A DNA stretch of 29,608 bases from contig JAWLCG010000016.1 of assembly GCA_041687295.1 (NCBI GenBank), positions 1-29,608 of the forward strand, written 5' to 3'. Source of the DNA: JAWLCG01 sp041687295 (GTDB lineage Bacteria > Planctomycetota > Phycisphaerae > SM23-33 > FEN-1343). Position numbers and translations under genes: made by a program. Of this stretch, positions 6,888-14,894 are shown in pieces. The notes under the pieces were generated by a model. The model had not been told where the DNA came from. It did no database searches and saw only the letters and a program-made list of their open reading frames with translations. Within the stretch, counting starts at the first letter, position 1. Every line of letters begins with the position of its first letter.

Positions 6888-8396
6888 TTAGGTAACAACG
6901 CCGAGCCTCCGTAAAGGATAGGGATGATAGGCGCGAACGATAGGCAGGTACCGAGTGGCCAGCCGCTTGGTGCGTTCCCATCGGATGCGGCCGGTCTGGC
7001 TTCGACGACACATGATGCGATGCCAGAGCCAGACGACCCGATAACGGAACACCGCCAGGGCTGTGGTGTTCTGGGGCACGCCGTAGTACTGGAAGTGCCC
7101 TCGCACGACCTGGCCGAGCCACTTGCCTACTGCCGGGACGGGATCATGCATCCGCCTGCGCAACTCGGCCTTGATCTCGGCCAGCTTCGCAGTCTGCCGC
7201 TTCCGCATGGTCTGACGCAACACCGTGAAGTACCCGTTGCTCCGCTTGGTCGCGCAGATGTGCGTGAAGCCAAGGAAGTCGAAGGTCTCCGGTTTGCCCA
7301 GACCACGCTTCCGCCGGTCGGCGGCCGCCCACCGGCCGAACTCGATCAGCCGGGTCTTGTCCGGGTGCAACTGAAGCCCGAACTTGGCGAACCGCTGCCG
7401 CAAGGCGGCCAGGAACCGCTCCGCCTCGGCACGATGCTGGAATCCAACAATGAAGTCGTCCGCGTAGCGCACGACGATCACATCGCCTTGCGCCTGCGTT
7501 GTCCTCCACTGCTGGACCCACAAGTCGAACGCATAGTGCAGGTAGATGTTGGCCAGCAGCGGAGAGATGCTGCCGCCTTGCACCGTGCCTGTCTCGCTAT
7601 ACGTCCGCACCCCGTCCTCCAGCACGCCGGCGTTCAACCACTTCCGGATGAGCCGACCGACGCGCGGGTCCGCGACCCGGTGCTCGACGAACTTCATCAG
7701 CCATTCGCGATCGATGGCGTCGAAGAACCCGCGAATGTCCGCGTCGAGCACCCAGTTCACCTTCCTCGTCAGCAGACCGGCGTACAGGGCGTCCAGCGCG
7801 TTGTGCTGGCTGCGCCCCGGCCGGAAGCCGTACGAGAAGCCCAGGAAGTCCGTCTCGTAGACGGCGTTGAGCACCCCCGTCGTGGCTCGCTGGACAAGCT
7901 TGTCCTCCAGCGCCGTCACACCCAGCGGACGTTGTCGGCCGTCGGGTTTGGGAATGTACGCCCTGCGAACGGGCCTGGCCCGGTACGCCCCGCGCTTCAG
8001 CCGCGCCGAGAGGTCCTGGAGGTTCGCCTCCAGGTCCCGCCCGTACGACTGCCACGTCTGCCCGTCCACGCCCGGTGCGGCGTCGCGCTTGAGGCCGAAG
8101 TAAGCCTCCCGGAGCATGGCGGGGTTGTAGATGTGGTGCATGAGCGTGGTGAACCGCAACTTCTTATCCTTCCGTGCTGCCTGACGCACCCGCGCCAGCG
8201 CCTGTTGCACGCCGATCCGGTCCTGTGCCCGGAGCGTGTTGCGCTCTCGCAGGTTCCCTTTGGCTGGCCCCCTTCCCTCGGCCCCCTCCGCGGCCGACGG
8301 AGCCGGGTGACTCTTGTCAAGCCGACTGCCGCAGGCGTTGTTCGGGGACTTCGACGGTACTACGGGGCCATCCGACTTCCCATGTTCGTCCATCAT
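6888..8396 (-). CDS. ltrA: Group II intron-encoded reverse transcriptase/maturase
   Basis: This 502-residue protein reverse-transcribes the intron and helps it splice. RT motifs are in order: PGVDGQTW, the IPKPDGRQRPLG block, GFRPGRSQHNALDAL, DADIRGFFD, VQGGSISPLLANIYL, the active site YADD at residues 311-314, then FDFLGFT. The C-terminal maturase (X) domain follows (GKWLGQVVRGHFQYYGVP). No HNH endonuclease domain is visible, so mobility would depend on nicked or single-stranded targets. The start at 8396 (ATGATG) follows AAGGA. The ORF ends in RRLGVVT, five bases before domain V. Full length, with no broken motif. The assignment is firm. Confidence 0.93.
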   Translation of the reverse strand: MMDEHGKSDGPVVPSKSPNNACGSRLDKSHPAPSAAEGAEGRGPAKGNLRERNTLRAQDRIGVQQALARVRQAARKDKKLRFTTLMHHIYNPAMLREAYFGLKRDAAPGVDGQTWQSYGRDLEANLQDLSARLKRGAYRARPVRRAYIPKPDGRQRPLGVTALEDKLVQRATTGVLNAVYETDFLGFSYGFRPGRSQHNALDALYAGLLTRKVNWVLDADIRGFFDAIDREWLMKFVEHRVADPRVGRLIRKWLNAGVLEDGVRTYSETGTVQGGSISPLLANIYLHYAFDLWVQQWRTTQAQGDVIVVRYADDFIVGFQHRAEAERFLAALRQRFAKFGLQLHPDKTRLIEFGRWAAADRRKRGLGKPETFDFLGFTHICATKRSNGYFTVLRQTMRKRQTAKLAEIKAELRRRMHDPVPAVGKWLGQVVRGHFQYYGVPQNTTALAVFRYRVVWLWHRIMCRRSQTGRIRWERTKRLATRYLPIVRAYHPYPLRRLGVVT

Positions 8397-8566
8397 CGGC
8401 GTGTGTCCTTGGACTTCCCGACGCGACCGGCCCGGCCATCCGGACCGGTGAACATGGGATCTCCCGGTTCTCGCGCGAGGTGTTTCCGTGCGTGCGCGGG
8501 GTCTGTGACCGCGTGGGGTTCCGCAGGGCCTGGCGATAGCGGCCCGGCGGATGTTGCCTTCCGCGC

Positions 8567-8572
8567 CTCCTT
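8567..8572 (-). other. Putative EBS1 (exon-binding site 1) of the group II intron
   Basis: The minus strand reads AAGGAG (followed by G) in the loop of a CGCC/GGCG-closed hairpin of domain I. It pairs perfectly with the 5' exon CTCCTT across the splice site at 8757/8758. EBS2 could not be assigned with confidence. Confidence 0.6.
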
Positions 8573-8757
8573 ACGGCGTCGGCACCCCAGAGGGTGGTTT
8601 CTTTCGCGGCTGAATACCCGGCCCGCACGTACCCCTGTCAACGCTTCAACGATGCCCTCACGGGCGTCGCCGCATGACTCAGGGCCGTCGTGGCTCGCTA
8701 CACCTTCGACGTATGACTCTTTCATTCACAACACCTCGCCGGTTTATCCCGGCGCAC

Positions 8758-8763
8758 AAGGAG
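8758..8763 (+). promoter_or_regulatory. Ribosome-binding site of the PEP-CTERM gene, also the intron IBS1
   Basis: AAGGAG lies seven bases before the ATG at 8771, so it is a canonical Shine-Dalgarno. Read on the other strand it is CTCCTT, the exon sequence directly 5' of the intron. The intron therefore abuts the RBS without destroying it. Confidence 0.75.
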
Positions 8764-8770
8764 TCGTACC

Positions 8771-11494
8771 ATGTTCCGGGCTCAAAATGCGCGCGCATCG
8801 TTCGGGGTCTGCCTGCTGGTCCTGCTGGGGCTCAGCCCGTGGGCGATGGCCCAGGAGATCGACTGGGTCGGCGAGCCGGCCACGCCGGGCGACTGGTGGG
8901 ACCCGGCCAACTGGGAGGGCGGGATGATTCCCGGGGCCCCCGACCAGCTCGAGGTCTACGACATCCGCATCGGCAACGGCGGCACGGCCCTGTTGGGCTC
9001 GGACGAGGCGGAGGTCGGCGACCTCTGGCTGGGGTTTCTCGCTAACAGCACCGCCTCGGGCCATCTGGTCCAGACGGGCGGCGTGCTGAGAGCCTCCAGA
9101 GTGCTGGTTCAGACCGGCTCTGACGGCCCGGCAACCTACCGGCTCGAGGGCGGAGAGCTTCGGTTGGGAAGCTCGGTCAGCATCAACGGCGGCGTCTTCA
9201 CGCAGACCGGCGGCCTGCTGGAGGGCCCCAGCCTGCACGCCGGCGGCAGCTACGAGATCAGCGACGGTCAGGTGCAGGTCGAGTGGCTCAACACCTTCGG
9301 CCTGTTTCGCCAGCTCGACGGTTCGGTGGCTGTGGGTCAGAAACTGGCCATCCACGACCAGCACGAGCAGTACGGCGGCAGCCTCTCGACCCGGGAGGTC
9401 CACGTGAACGAGGGGGCCGAGCTGCGGGTCACCGAGTTGGGGGCCTTCTCGGCCGACTACCTCGCCATCGAGGCCGGCGGCCTGGCCGACCTGAGCGGCT
9501 CGGCCAACAAGCCCCTGCCCAAGGGCCTGCGGGTGCGGGGTACGCTGGAGGGCCTGGCCGGCGAGTTCCGCTGGGACCAGGGGATCGTCGACCTCGCCGG
9601 CGGCACCGTCCGCCTGAGTTCCTACAAGGCCCTGCACCTCGGGGCCGGCTCGCTGCTGATCGTCGCCCCGGGGCAGGACCCGGCCAGCGAGTTCGGGGAG
9701 TTCTCCAACGCCGGGCTCACCCACGCGCTGGGCACCACGCTGGCCCTGCAGGCCGACCAGGGCTTCGGCGGCTGGGGCATCATCGACGACCCCGTTGAAA
9801 CGGCCGGGGCGATCGAGGCGGGCGAGGGCGGCTTTATCCACCTTCGCGGCGGCATCCGCCAGGCAGGCGACGCCGTCACCCGTCTGGGCACCGGCACGCT
9901 GACGGTGGACACGCCGAACAGCCTGGTCGAGGGCGGCACGCTGCAGGCGGCCCAGATCCTCATCGACGCGCCCGAAGGCAGCGCCCGGCTGACGCAGCGC
10001 GGCGGTCGGGTCCAGGCCCAGGAGCTGCGCGTGGGCTACCATCCCGATCAGGCGGCGGCCACCCAGTACGACTACCTGATGGGCAGCGGCGAACTCCAGG
10101 CCGACCTGCTGCGGGTGGGCGGCTCAGGGGCCCGCTTCTCCCAGACCGGCGGCGATGTGGACATCGGGCGACTCGCCTTCATGGGCTACAACGAGGACTC
10201 CAGCCCCTCCTACCAGCTGCAGGCCGGCACGCTGCGCGCCGACCGGTTCACCATGGGCGTGGGCGACTACTACGAGCAGAGGATGAGCCTGGGCCACGTG
10301 GTGCAGACCGGCGGGCACGCCCTGATCGACGAGATGCGCCTGTTGCGGCCTGGCAGTTCGTTCAGCATCTACCAGGTGCCGGTCTACTCGCTGCGGGACG
10401 GCACACTGACGGCTGGACAGGTGGAGCTGGCCATGCCCGTCGAACAGACTGGCGGCAACCACGTGGTGACCGGCTCGCTGCAGGTCAACGGCGTGTCGGT
10501 CGTGCTCGCCGGTCAGCCGGCCCTGCCGATGTACCACCTCGCCGCCGGCCGGCTGGAGGCGCCCATCGTCACCGTCTACGGCGGCTTCGACGTCGACACC
10601 GGCCAGGGCCAGGGCTTCGTCCAATCGGGCGGCGTCCACGAGGCCGGCACGCTGGCGATCGGCGGCTTCGCCTCGTCCTCGCACGGGTTGGACTACCCCT
10701 ACGGAGGCCGGTACACACTCCTGGATGGTCAACTGCGGGTCGTCCGCATGATCGTCGGCCCGGCCGTCAACCCGTTTGTCCTCACCCCTGACAAACTGGG
10801 CGTGCTGGACATCCGCGGCTCGGCCCCGCAGATCGTCGTGCGCGAGGAGCTCTACCTGGGCGAGGCTTCGAGCGTGCAGGCCGAGCCGGGCAGCACGATC
10901 CGCCTGGCCGGGGGCGACTTCCTCCTGGCCAGCAAGACGCCGCAGCACCTGGCGGGCCTGGCGAATCTTCGGCTGATCGTGGAGGCGGGCTGCGGCGAGG
11001 GCTCGCAGCTGGAGGCGGCTGGGGCGGACCTGGGGCCCGTCGAGGCGGGCTTCGAGGGCAACTTCGCCCTGGGCGGCCTGGAGGTGGCGGCGCCGGCTCG
11101 GCTGGTGGACTTCCGCGACAACCGCCCCGACAGCCCGGCCGAGGCGATGTACGTCGACACGCTGGCGATCGCCCCGGGCGGCTGGCTGGAGCTGAACGGG
11201 CTGAACCTCTACTACCGCAACGGCGGGGCCGTCAAGACGCTGATGTACGGCGACGCGAACCTCGACGGGCGGATCGGCGACCGCGACCTGAACCTGCTGC
11301 TGGCGCACTGGGCCGACTCGGCCGGCTGGGCGGGCGGCGATGCCAACGGCGACGGCTTCGTGGACGACCGCGACCTCTCGATCGTCCTGAGCGGCTGGGG
11401 CGGCCCGACCGTCCCCGGCGCCCCGGTGCCCGAGCCGACCGCCCTGGCCCTGCTGGCCCTGGCCGGCCTGGGCCTGGGACGGCGCCAGGCCTGA
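8771..11494 (+). CDS. Secreted PEP-CTERM protein with dockerin-like repeat
   Basis: The 907-residue product has a signal peptide (hydrophobic core GVCLLVLLGL, likely cleavage AMA|Q after residue 27). A long beta-rich region follows with recurring QTGG or QSGG turns (VQTGGVL, TQTGGLL, SQTGGDV, VQTGGHA, EQTGGNH, VQSGGVH), suggesting a repetitive beta-helix. A dockerin type I-like pair of Ca-binding loops lies at about 827-877 (GDANLDGRIGDRDLN and GDANGDGFVDDRDLS). The C-terminus has VPEP at 886-889, a short hydrophobic helix and GRR, the PEP-CTERM signal for sorting and cleavage at the cell surface. The family is well known in Planctomycetes. Its exact role is unknown; display or adhesion is an inference. 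The RBS is retained, but the likely promoter is cut off by the group II intron. Confidence 0.88.
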   Translation: MFRAQNARASFGVCLLVLLGLSPWAMAQEIDWVGEPATPGDWWDPANWEGGMIPGAPDQLEVYDIRIGNGGTALLGSDEAEVGDLWLGFLANSTASGHLVQTGGVLRASRVLVQTGSDGPATYRLEGGELRLGSSVSINGGVFTQTGGLLEGPSLHAGGSYEISDGQVQVEWLNTFGLFRQLDGSVAVGQKLAIHDQHEQYGGSLSTREVHVNEGAELRVTELGAFSADYLAIEAGGLADLSGSANKPLPKGLRVRGTLEGLAGEFRWDQGIVDLAGGTVRLSSYKALHLGAGSLLIVAPGQDPASEFGEFSNAGLTHALGTTLALQADQGFGGWGIIDDPVETAGAIEAGEGGFIHLRGGIRQAGDAVTRLGTGTLTVDTPNSLVEGGTLQAAQILIDAPEGSARLTQRGGRVQAQELRVGYHPDQAAATQYDYLMGSGELQADLLRVGGSGARFSQTGGDVDIGRLAFMGYNEDSSPSYQLQAGTLRADRFTMGVGDYYEQRMSLGHVVQTGGHALIDEMRLLRPGSSFSIYQVPVYSLRDGTLTAGQVELAMPVEQTGGNHVVTGSLQVNGVSVVLAGQPALPMYHLAAGRLEAPIVTVYGGFDVDTGQGQGFVQSGGVHEAGTLAIGGFASSSHGLDYPYGGRYTLLDGQLRVVRMIVGPAVNPFVLTPDKLGVLDIRGSAPQIVVREELYLGEASSVQAEPGSTIRLAGGDFLLASKTPQHLAGLANLRLIVEAGCGEGSQLEAAGADLGPVEAGFEGNFALGGLEVAAPARLVDFRDNRPDSPAEAMYVDTLAIAPGGWLELNGLNLYYRNGGAVKTLMYGDANLDGRIGDRDLNLLLAHWADSAGWAGGDANGDGFVDDRDLSIVLSGWGGPTVPGAPVPEPTALALLALAGLGLGRRQA

Positions 11495-11507
11495 CCCGGG
11501 CAAAGGT

Positions 11508-11584
11508 GGGGCTTCGCTGACGCTGCGCCCCAGCCCACGAAGACGCCCTGCGCCGTAGGCTTGGGCGCAGCGAAGCGGAGCCCC
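11508..11584. terminator. Large imperfect inverted repeat between convergent genes
   Basis: The left arm 11508-11535 (GGGGCT..CGCTGCGCCC..AGCC) pairs with the right arm 11558-11584 with a few mismatches. It lies between the PEP-CTERM stop (11494) and the truA stop (11650), which point at each other, so it could end transcription from both sides. No clear T-tract. It may also be a dispersed repeat. Confidence 0.45.
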
Positions 11585-11649
11585 CCCTTCTCGCTCCCCT
11601 GATCCGACGGTTCTGACGGAACGAACCCAATTCGGGCTCCTCGGGCGGG

Positions 11650-12462
11650 CTACCCGTAGTGGACGGCCAGCAGGGCCAGGCCCTGGGGCGGGGCGGTGGG
11701 GCCGGCGTCGCGGCGGTCGCGGCTGGCCAGGATGCGGTCGATCCGGTCGGGGCCCCAGTGCCCCCGGCCCACTTCCAGCAGCGTGCCGACGATGTTGCGG
11801 ACCATGTTGTACAGGAAGCCGTTGCCCTCGACGGTGACGTGGATCTCGGAGCCGGCGACCTCGGCCACGTCGCAGCGCCACACGTGCCGCACGGTGTCCT
11901 GGCGGACCTCGGCCGAGCTGGCCAGGCCGCGGAAGTCGTGGCGGCCCAGCAGGCGGCGCCCGGCGGCCTGCATGGCCTCGATGTCCAGCGGCTTCCAGAA
12001 GTAATGGTACAGCTGGTTGGCCAGCAGCACCGGCTTGTCGGGGCCCACGTAGAGGCGGTAGCGGTAGGTCTTGCCCGTGGCCGAGCGGCTGGCGTGGAAG
12101 CCCTCGGGCACCTGCTCGGCCGAGCGGACGGCGATGTCGGGCGGCAGCTTGGCGTTGACGGCCCGGCGGAGGTTAGCCACCGGGATCGAGAAGTTCGGCG
12201 TGTACAGGTTGGCCACCTGCCCCAGGGCGTGGACGCCCGCGTCGGTTCGGCCCGCACCGAAGACCGTCACCGGATGGCCCAGCACCCGCGAGGCCGACTG
12301 CTCGACCCGCAGCTGGACCGTGTCGAGCCCCTCCGCCTGCCGCTGCCAGCCATGGTAGCGGCTGCCGTCGTAGGCGATCACCAGCTTGAGGTTCCGCCGC
12401 GGCGGCAGCCCCTGGGCCGGCGGGACCTCGGGCGTATCGGGCGCGTCGGGATCGTAGTCCAT
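11650..12462 (-). CDS. truA: tRNA pseudouridine(38-40) synthase TruA
   Basis: TruA converts uridine to pseudouridine at positions 38-40 of the tRNA anticodon stem-loop. The 270-residue product has the core LVIAYDGSRYHGWQRQ and the catalytic motif FGAGRTDAGVHALGQ with Asp74 as nucleophile. TGKTYRYRL, HDFRGLASS and GNGFLYNMVRNIVGTLLEVG follow. The first 22 residues (Asp/Pro-rich) precede the usual start of the fold. No clear Shine-Dalgarno precedes the ATG at 12462, so the true start could differ. It stands alone, convergent to the PEP-CTERM gene. Function is firm. Confidence 0.94.
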   Translation of the reverse strand: MDYDPDAPDTPEVPPAQGLPPRRNLKLVIAYDGSRYHGWQRQAEGLDTVQLRVEQSASRVLGHPVTVFGAGRTDAGVHALGQVANLYTPNFSIPVANLRRAVNAKLPPDIAVRSAEQVPEGFHASRSATGKTYRYRLYVGPDKPVLLANQLYHYFWKPLDIEAMQAAGRRLLGRHDFRGLASSAEVRQDTVRHVWRCDVAEVAGSEIHVTVEGNGFLYNMVRNIVGTLLEVGRGHWGPDRIDRILASRDRRDAGPTAPPQGLALLAVHYG

Positions 12463-12622
12463 GGCCCGATCATCGCCGCCGGGCGGGGCCGGGTCAAGCC
12501 GCGTAGTCCTGGTAGGCCCTCGCGCAGTCCAGCGGGGGGACGGGGCGGATGGGAGGCCTGGACCGTTCTCCTGTTGGACCTGTGGGTGCGTTGTGCAGCA
12601 GAATGGAACGCCCGGCCGAGAT

Positions 12623-12646
12623 GCCCACGGAAGGCATTCCGTGGGC
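12623..12646. repeat. GGCA-loop hairpin repeat, copy 2
   Basis: GCCCACGGAA pairs with TTCCGTGGGC around GGCA. Relative to copy 1, one stem pair is swapped C-G to G-C. The downstream flank CTTGGGCCG is shared with copy 3. Confidence 0.75.
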
Positions 12647-12690
12647 TTGGGCCGAACCCACCTTCGCCGCCCACCGAACGCGTGCCTGGG

Positions 12691-12727
12691 CAGTATGGAG
12701 TGCGGCGGCCTTGACGCCGCTTTGGCT
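12691..12727. repeat. CAGTATGGAGTGCGGCG hairpin repeat, copy A
   Basis: It begins CAGTATGGAGTGCGGCG and ends CGCCGCTTTGGCT. The inner GCGGCG and CGCCGC pair around GCCTTGA. A second copy at 27586-27622 keeps both ends but has a different loop. Confidence 0.65.
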
Positions 12728-12754
12728 CGTGGTCGGGCCGGACTGCGCGAGGGC

Positions 12755-12801
12755 CTACGAAGAAGAACGCCCGGCGGATCGGGTTGGTCCGCCGGGCGTT
12801 C
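12755..12801 (-). terminator. Rho-independent terminator of asd
   Basis: On the minus strand GAACGCCCGGCGGA pairs perfectly over 14 bp with TCCGCCGGGCGTTC (12778-12765) around a 9-nt loop, and TTCTTCG follows. It lies 57 bp beyond the asd stop. Confidence 0.75.
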
Positions 12802-12857
12802 GATTGCTCTGCAGAGTTCGCTGCCGGGCCTCGCTGCGCTCGACCCGGCCTACGGGC

Positions 12858-13856
12858 TTACAGCCTTTCGGCGATCTGGACGGCGTTCAGAGCCGCGCCC
12901 TTGCGGATCTGGTCGCCGCTGACCAGGATGTCGATGCCGGTGTTGTTGGGCAGGCTGGGGTCCTGGCGGATTCGGCCGACGAGCACGTCGTCCTGGTCGC
13001 TGGCCTCCAGCGGCATGGGGAAGTGGCTGGCCTCGCGGTTGTCGACGATCTTGACGCCGGGGGCGGCCGCGAGGATCTCGCGGACCTGCTGCTCGGTCAT
13101 CGGGTTCGTGAACTCGATGTTGATCGCCTCGGTGTGGGCGCGGAGCACCGGCACGCGGACGCAGGTGGCCGTGACGCGGATCTCGCCGTTGTGGAAGATC
13201 TTGCGCGTCTCGTTGACCATCTTCACCTCTTCCTCGCAGTAGCCGTTGGGGCCGACCTTGGAGTTGTGGCTGAAGACGTTGAACAGGGCCTGGTGGGGCA
13301 GGACGGCCTTGGTGACGGGCTTGCCGGCCGCCCAGTCGCGGGCCTGCTGCTCCAGCTCGGCCATGGCCTTGGCGCCGGCGCCGCTGACGGCCTGGTAGGT
13401 GCTCACGACCAGCCGCTTGATCGGGTTGACCTTGTGCAGCGGCCAGACCGGCACGTTCATGATGATCGTGGAGCAGTTGGGGTTGGCGATGATGCCGTCG
13501 TGGGTGGCGATGTCCTCGGGGTTGACCTCAGGCACGACCAGCGGCACGCCGTCGGTCATGCGGAAGGCCGAGGTGTTGTCCACCATGACGGCGCCGGCGG
13601 CCTTGACGGCTGGGGCGAACTGCTTGCTCAGGCTGCCGCCGGCCGAGGCCAGCACCAGCTCGACGCCGGCGAAGCTCTTGTCCGTCAGCTCTTCGATCGT
13701 GAGCGTCTCGCCACGGAAGGTCACCGTTTTACCGGCCGAGCGGCTCGACGCCAGCAGCTTCAGGCTTGCCAGCGGGAAGTCGCGCTGCTCGAGGATCCTC
13801 AGGAACTCTGTGCCGACCGCACCGGTGGCACCCATGATGGCTACATGCTTGGCCAT
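12858..13856 (-). CDS. asd: Aspartate-semialdehyde dehydrogenase
   Basis: The enzyme reduces aspartyl phosphate to aspartate semialdehyde with NADPH, the branch point to lysine/diaminopimelate, threonine and methionine. The 332-residue product has the nucleotide-binding GATGAVG at residues 9-15, the SSRSAGK phosphate site, ASAGGSLS, and the catalytic cysteine in NPNCSTI (Cys128). The catalytic His is in RVPVLRAHTEA (His241). Length is typical. The ATG at 13856 follows GGAAAGG. It ends at a strong terminator and stands as a single gene. Firm call. Confidence 0.95.
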   Translation of the reverse strand: MAKHVAIMGATGAVGTEFLRILEQRDFPLASLKLLASSRSAGKTVTFRGETLTIEELTDKSFAGVELVLASAGGSLSKQFAPAVKAAGAVMVDNTSAFRMTDGVPLVVPEVNPEDIATHDGIIANPNCSTIIMNVPVWPLHKVNPIKRLVVSTYQAVSGAGAKAMAELEQQARDWAAGKPVTKAVLPHQALFNVFSHNSKVGPNGYCEEEVKMVNETRKIFHNGEIRVTATCVRVPVLRAHTEAINIEFTNPMTEQQVREILAAAPGVKIVDNREASHFPMPLEASDQDDVLVGRIRQDPSLPNNTGIDILVSGDQIRKGAALNAVQIAERL

Positions 13857-14174
13857 GGACCTTTCCGTTCATCAGGGAGTGTAATGGACTTCACGGGGCA
13901 GATAAGCCCCGCTTGCGCCAATCGAGTCGTTCAGTCTACCCGATACCCGCCGCCAGGGCAAGGCGCCATCGCAGGCATCGACCGGCCCAAGCCTGTCGAC
14001 CGGGCCACGGCGTCGATGGGCTCGTAGGGCTCCAGGCGCTCAGCTCGGACGAGGGCGCGAGGGACCGCCTCGGGTGGGCCTGGAGAAATGCCGGGGCTGG
14101 CCGGCGGGGCGGGGGGAGTATAATTCCCGCGGGCCGGTCTGGTTAGGCAGACCGATCAAAGGAGGAATCCACGC
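13857..14174. other. Divergent intergenic region between asd and the SDR gene
   Basis: These 318 bases separate two divergent genes and must carry both promoters. A GGGGC-AGATAA-GCCCC hairpin lies near 13898-13913 and two near-identical ATCGACCGG/TCGACCGG stretches near 13980-14005. Apart from the -10 hexamer listed separately, nothing else is identifiable. Confidence 0.5.
14119..14124 (+). promoter_or_regulatory. -10 hexamer upstream of the SDR gene
   Basis: TATAAT is a perfect -10, 50 bp before the start codon. No good -35 box lies 16-18 bp upstream in the G-rich flank. Confidence 0.5.
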
Positions 14175-14888
14175 ATGGCCGAGACGATTCTGATCACGGG
14201 CGCCAACCGGGGCATCGGCCTGGCGCTGACGCAAGTGGCGTTGGAGGCGGGCGAGCAGGTCATCGCCGCCTGCCGGCAACCTGAACAGGCCGAGGCACTC
14301 GAGGGCCTGCGGCAGGCGCACCCGGCCCGGCTGACGGTGGTGCAGCTGGAGGTGACCGACGACGCCTCGGTGGCGGCGGCCGCCAAGGCCGTCGCGGCCG
14401 TCACGCCGGCCGTGGACGTGCTGGTCAACAACGCCGGCATCAGCCCGCCGAGCTACCACAAGCGGCTCGAGGGCGTGCCGCTGGCGGAGATCGAGCAGGC
14501 CTTCGCCGTCAACGCCGTGGGCCCGGTGCGGGTGACGCGGGCCCTGCTGGGTCTGCTGGGCAACAGTCCCCGGCCGCGAGTGGTCAACGTCAGCAGCGGG
14601 GCCGGCTCGATCGGACGCCACAGCGGGCCGATCGGCTACGCCTACTGCACCAGCAAGGCTGGCCTGAATATGCTGACGCGGATCCTGGCGTTCGACCTCC
14701 GCGAGCGGGGCGTGACAGTGGTGGCCCTGGACCCCGGCTGGGTCCGCACGGACATGGGCGGCCCGCAGGCGACGCTGGCCCCCGCGCAGTCGGCCCGGGA
14801 CATCCTCAACACGCTGGGGACGCTGACGGACGAGCAGAGCGGCACCTTCGTCGACCGCAAGGGCCGGCCCAGTTCCTACGCCTGGTGA
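14175..14888 (+). CDS. Short-chain dehydrogenase/reductase (SDR)
   Basis: This is a 237-residue classical SDR. TGANRGIG at residues 8-15 binds NAD(P), NNAG is at 85-88, the catalytic Ser is in NVSSGAG (about 140-141), and Tyr157 and Lys161 form YCTSK. DPGWVRTDMGG follows. The strong AAAGGAGG at 14158-14165 sets the ATG. The arrangement and C-terminus resemble the carbonyl-reductase/CsgA-like subgroup; the substrate cannot be told. The cardiolipin synthase gene begins six bases after its stop, so the two are probably cotranscribed. The tie may only be shared expression. Confidence 0.88.
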   Translation: MAETILITGANRGIGLALTQVALEAGEQVIAACRQPEQAEALEGLRQAHPARLTVVQLEVTDDASVAAAAKAVAAVTPAVDVLVNNAGISPPSYHKRLEGVPLAEIEQAFAVNAVGPVRVTRALLGLLGNSPRPRVVNVSSGAGSIGRHSGPIGYAYCTSKAGLNMLTRILAFDLRERGVTVVALDPGWVRTDMGGPQATLAPAQSARDILNTLGTLTDEQSGTFVDRKGRPSSYAW

Positions 14889-14894
14889 GGGCCC

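Larger units (their letters stand above)
6809..8757 (-). mobile_element. Complete group II intron (ribozyme plus maturase ORF)
   Basis: The intron runs from 8757 to 6809 on the minus strand, 1949 nt. Its 5' end is GTGCGCC (8757-8751), matching the group II GUGYG consensus, followed by a typical domain I leader. The ORF lies in domain IV, then domain V (6883-6849) and domain VI (6846-6812) with a bulged A at 6816, and the intron ends in GAC at 6809, seven nt after that A. The assigned EBS1, AAGGAG at minus 8572-8567, pairs perfectly with CTCCTT, the last six exon bases before the 5' splice site. All parts look intact, so it may be mobile. It sits antisense immediately upstream of the PEP-CTERM gene RBS. 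I do not assign a structural class. Confidence 0.88.
12512..12758. repeat. 247-bp element bounded by 19-bp perfect inverted repeats
   Basis: GTAGGCCCTCGCGCAGTCC at 12512-12530 is exactly reverse-complemented at 12740-12758. Between them lie one GGCA-loop hairpin (12623-12646) and one GTGCGGCG hairpin (12691-12727). There is no protein of sensible composition in 12463-12857. It may be a MITE-like unit or a nest of repeats. Confidence 0.5.

Noticed and set aside
6849..6890. Possible frameshift at the maturase C-terminus, since another frame reads EPDAVVPPVRICGGG
   Set aside because: That peptide is simply the translation of domain V. The maturase already has its full X domain and stops just before domain V, which is normal for many introns.
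8621..8628. GTGCGGGC on the minus strand as an alternative intron 5' end
   Set aside because: GTGCGCC at 8757 is followed by a fuller domain I, and the EBS1 at 8567-8572 pairs with the exon at 8758-8763. The inner site would lose both.
6924..8927. Plus-strand open frame of 667 codons running across the intron into the PEP-CTERM gene
   Set aside because: It is antisense to a reverse transcriptase with all its motifs and ends out of frame in the next gene. Composition is shadow-like.
12461..12922. Plus-strand ORF between truA and asd
   Set aside because: It spans two repeats and the asd terminator, overlaps asd, and has shadow composition.
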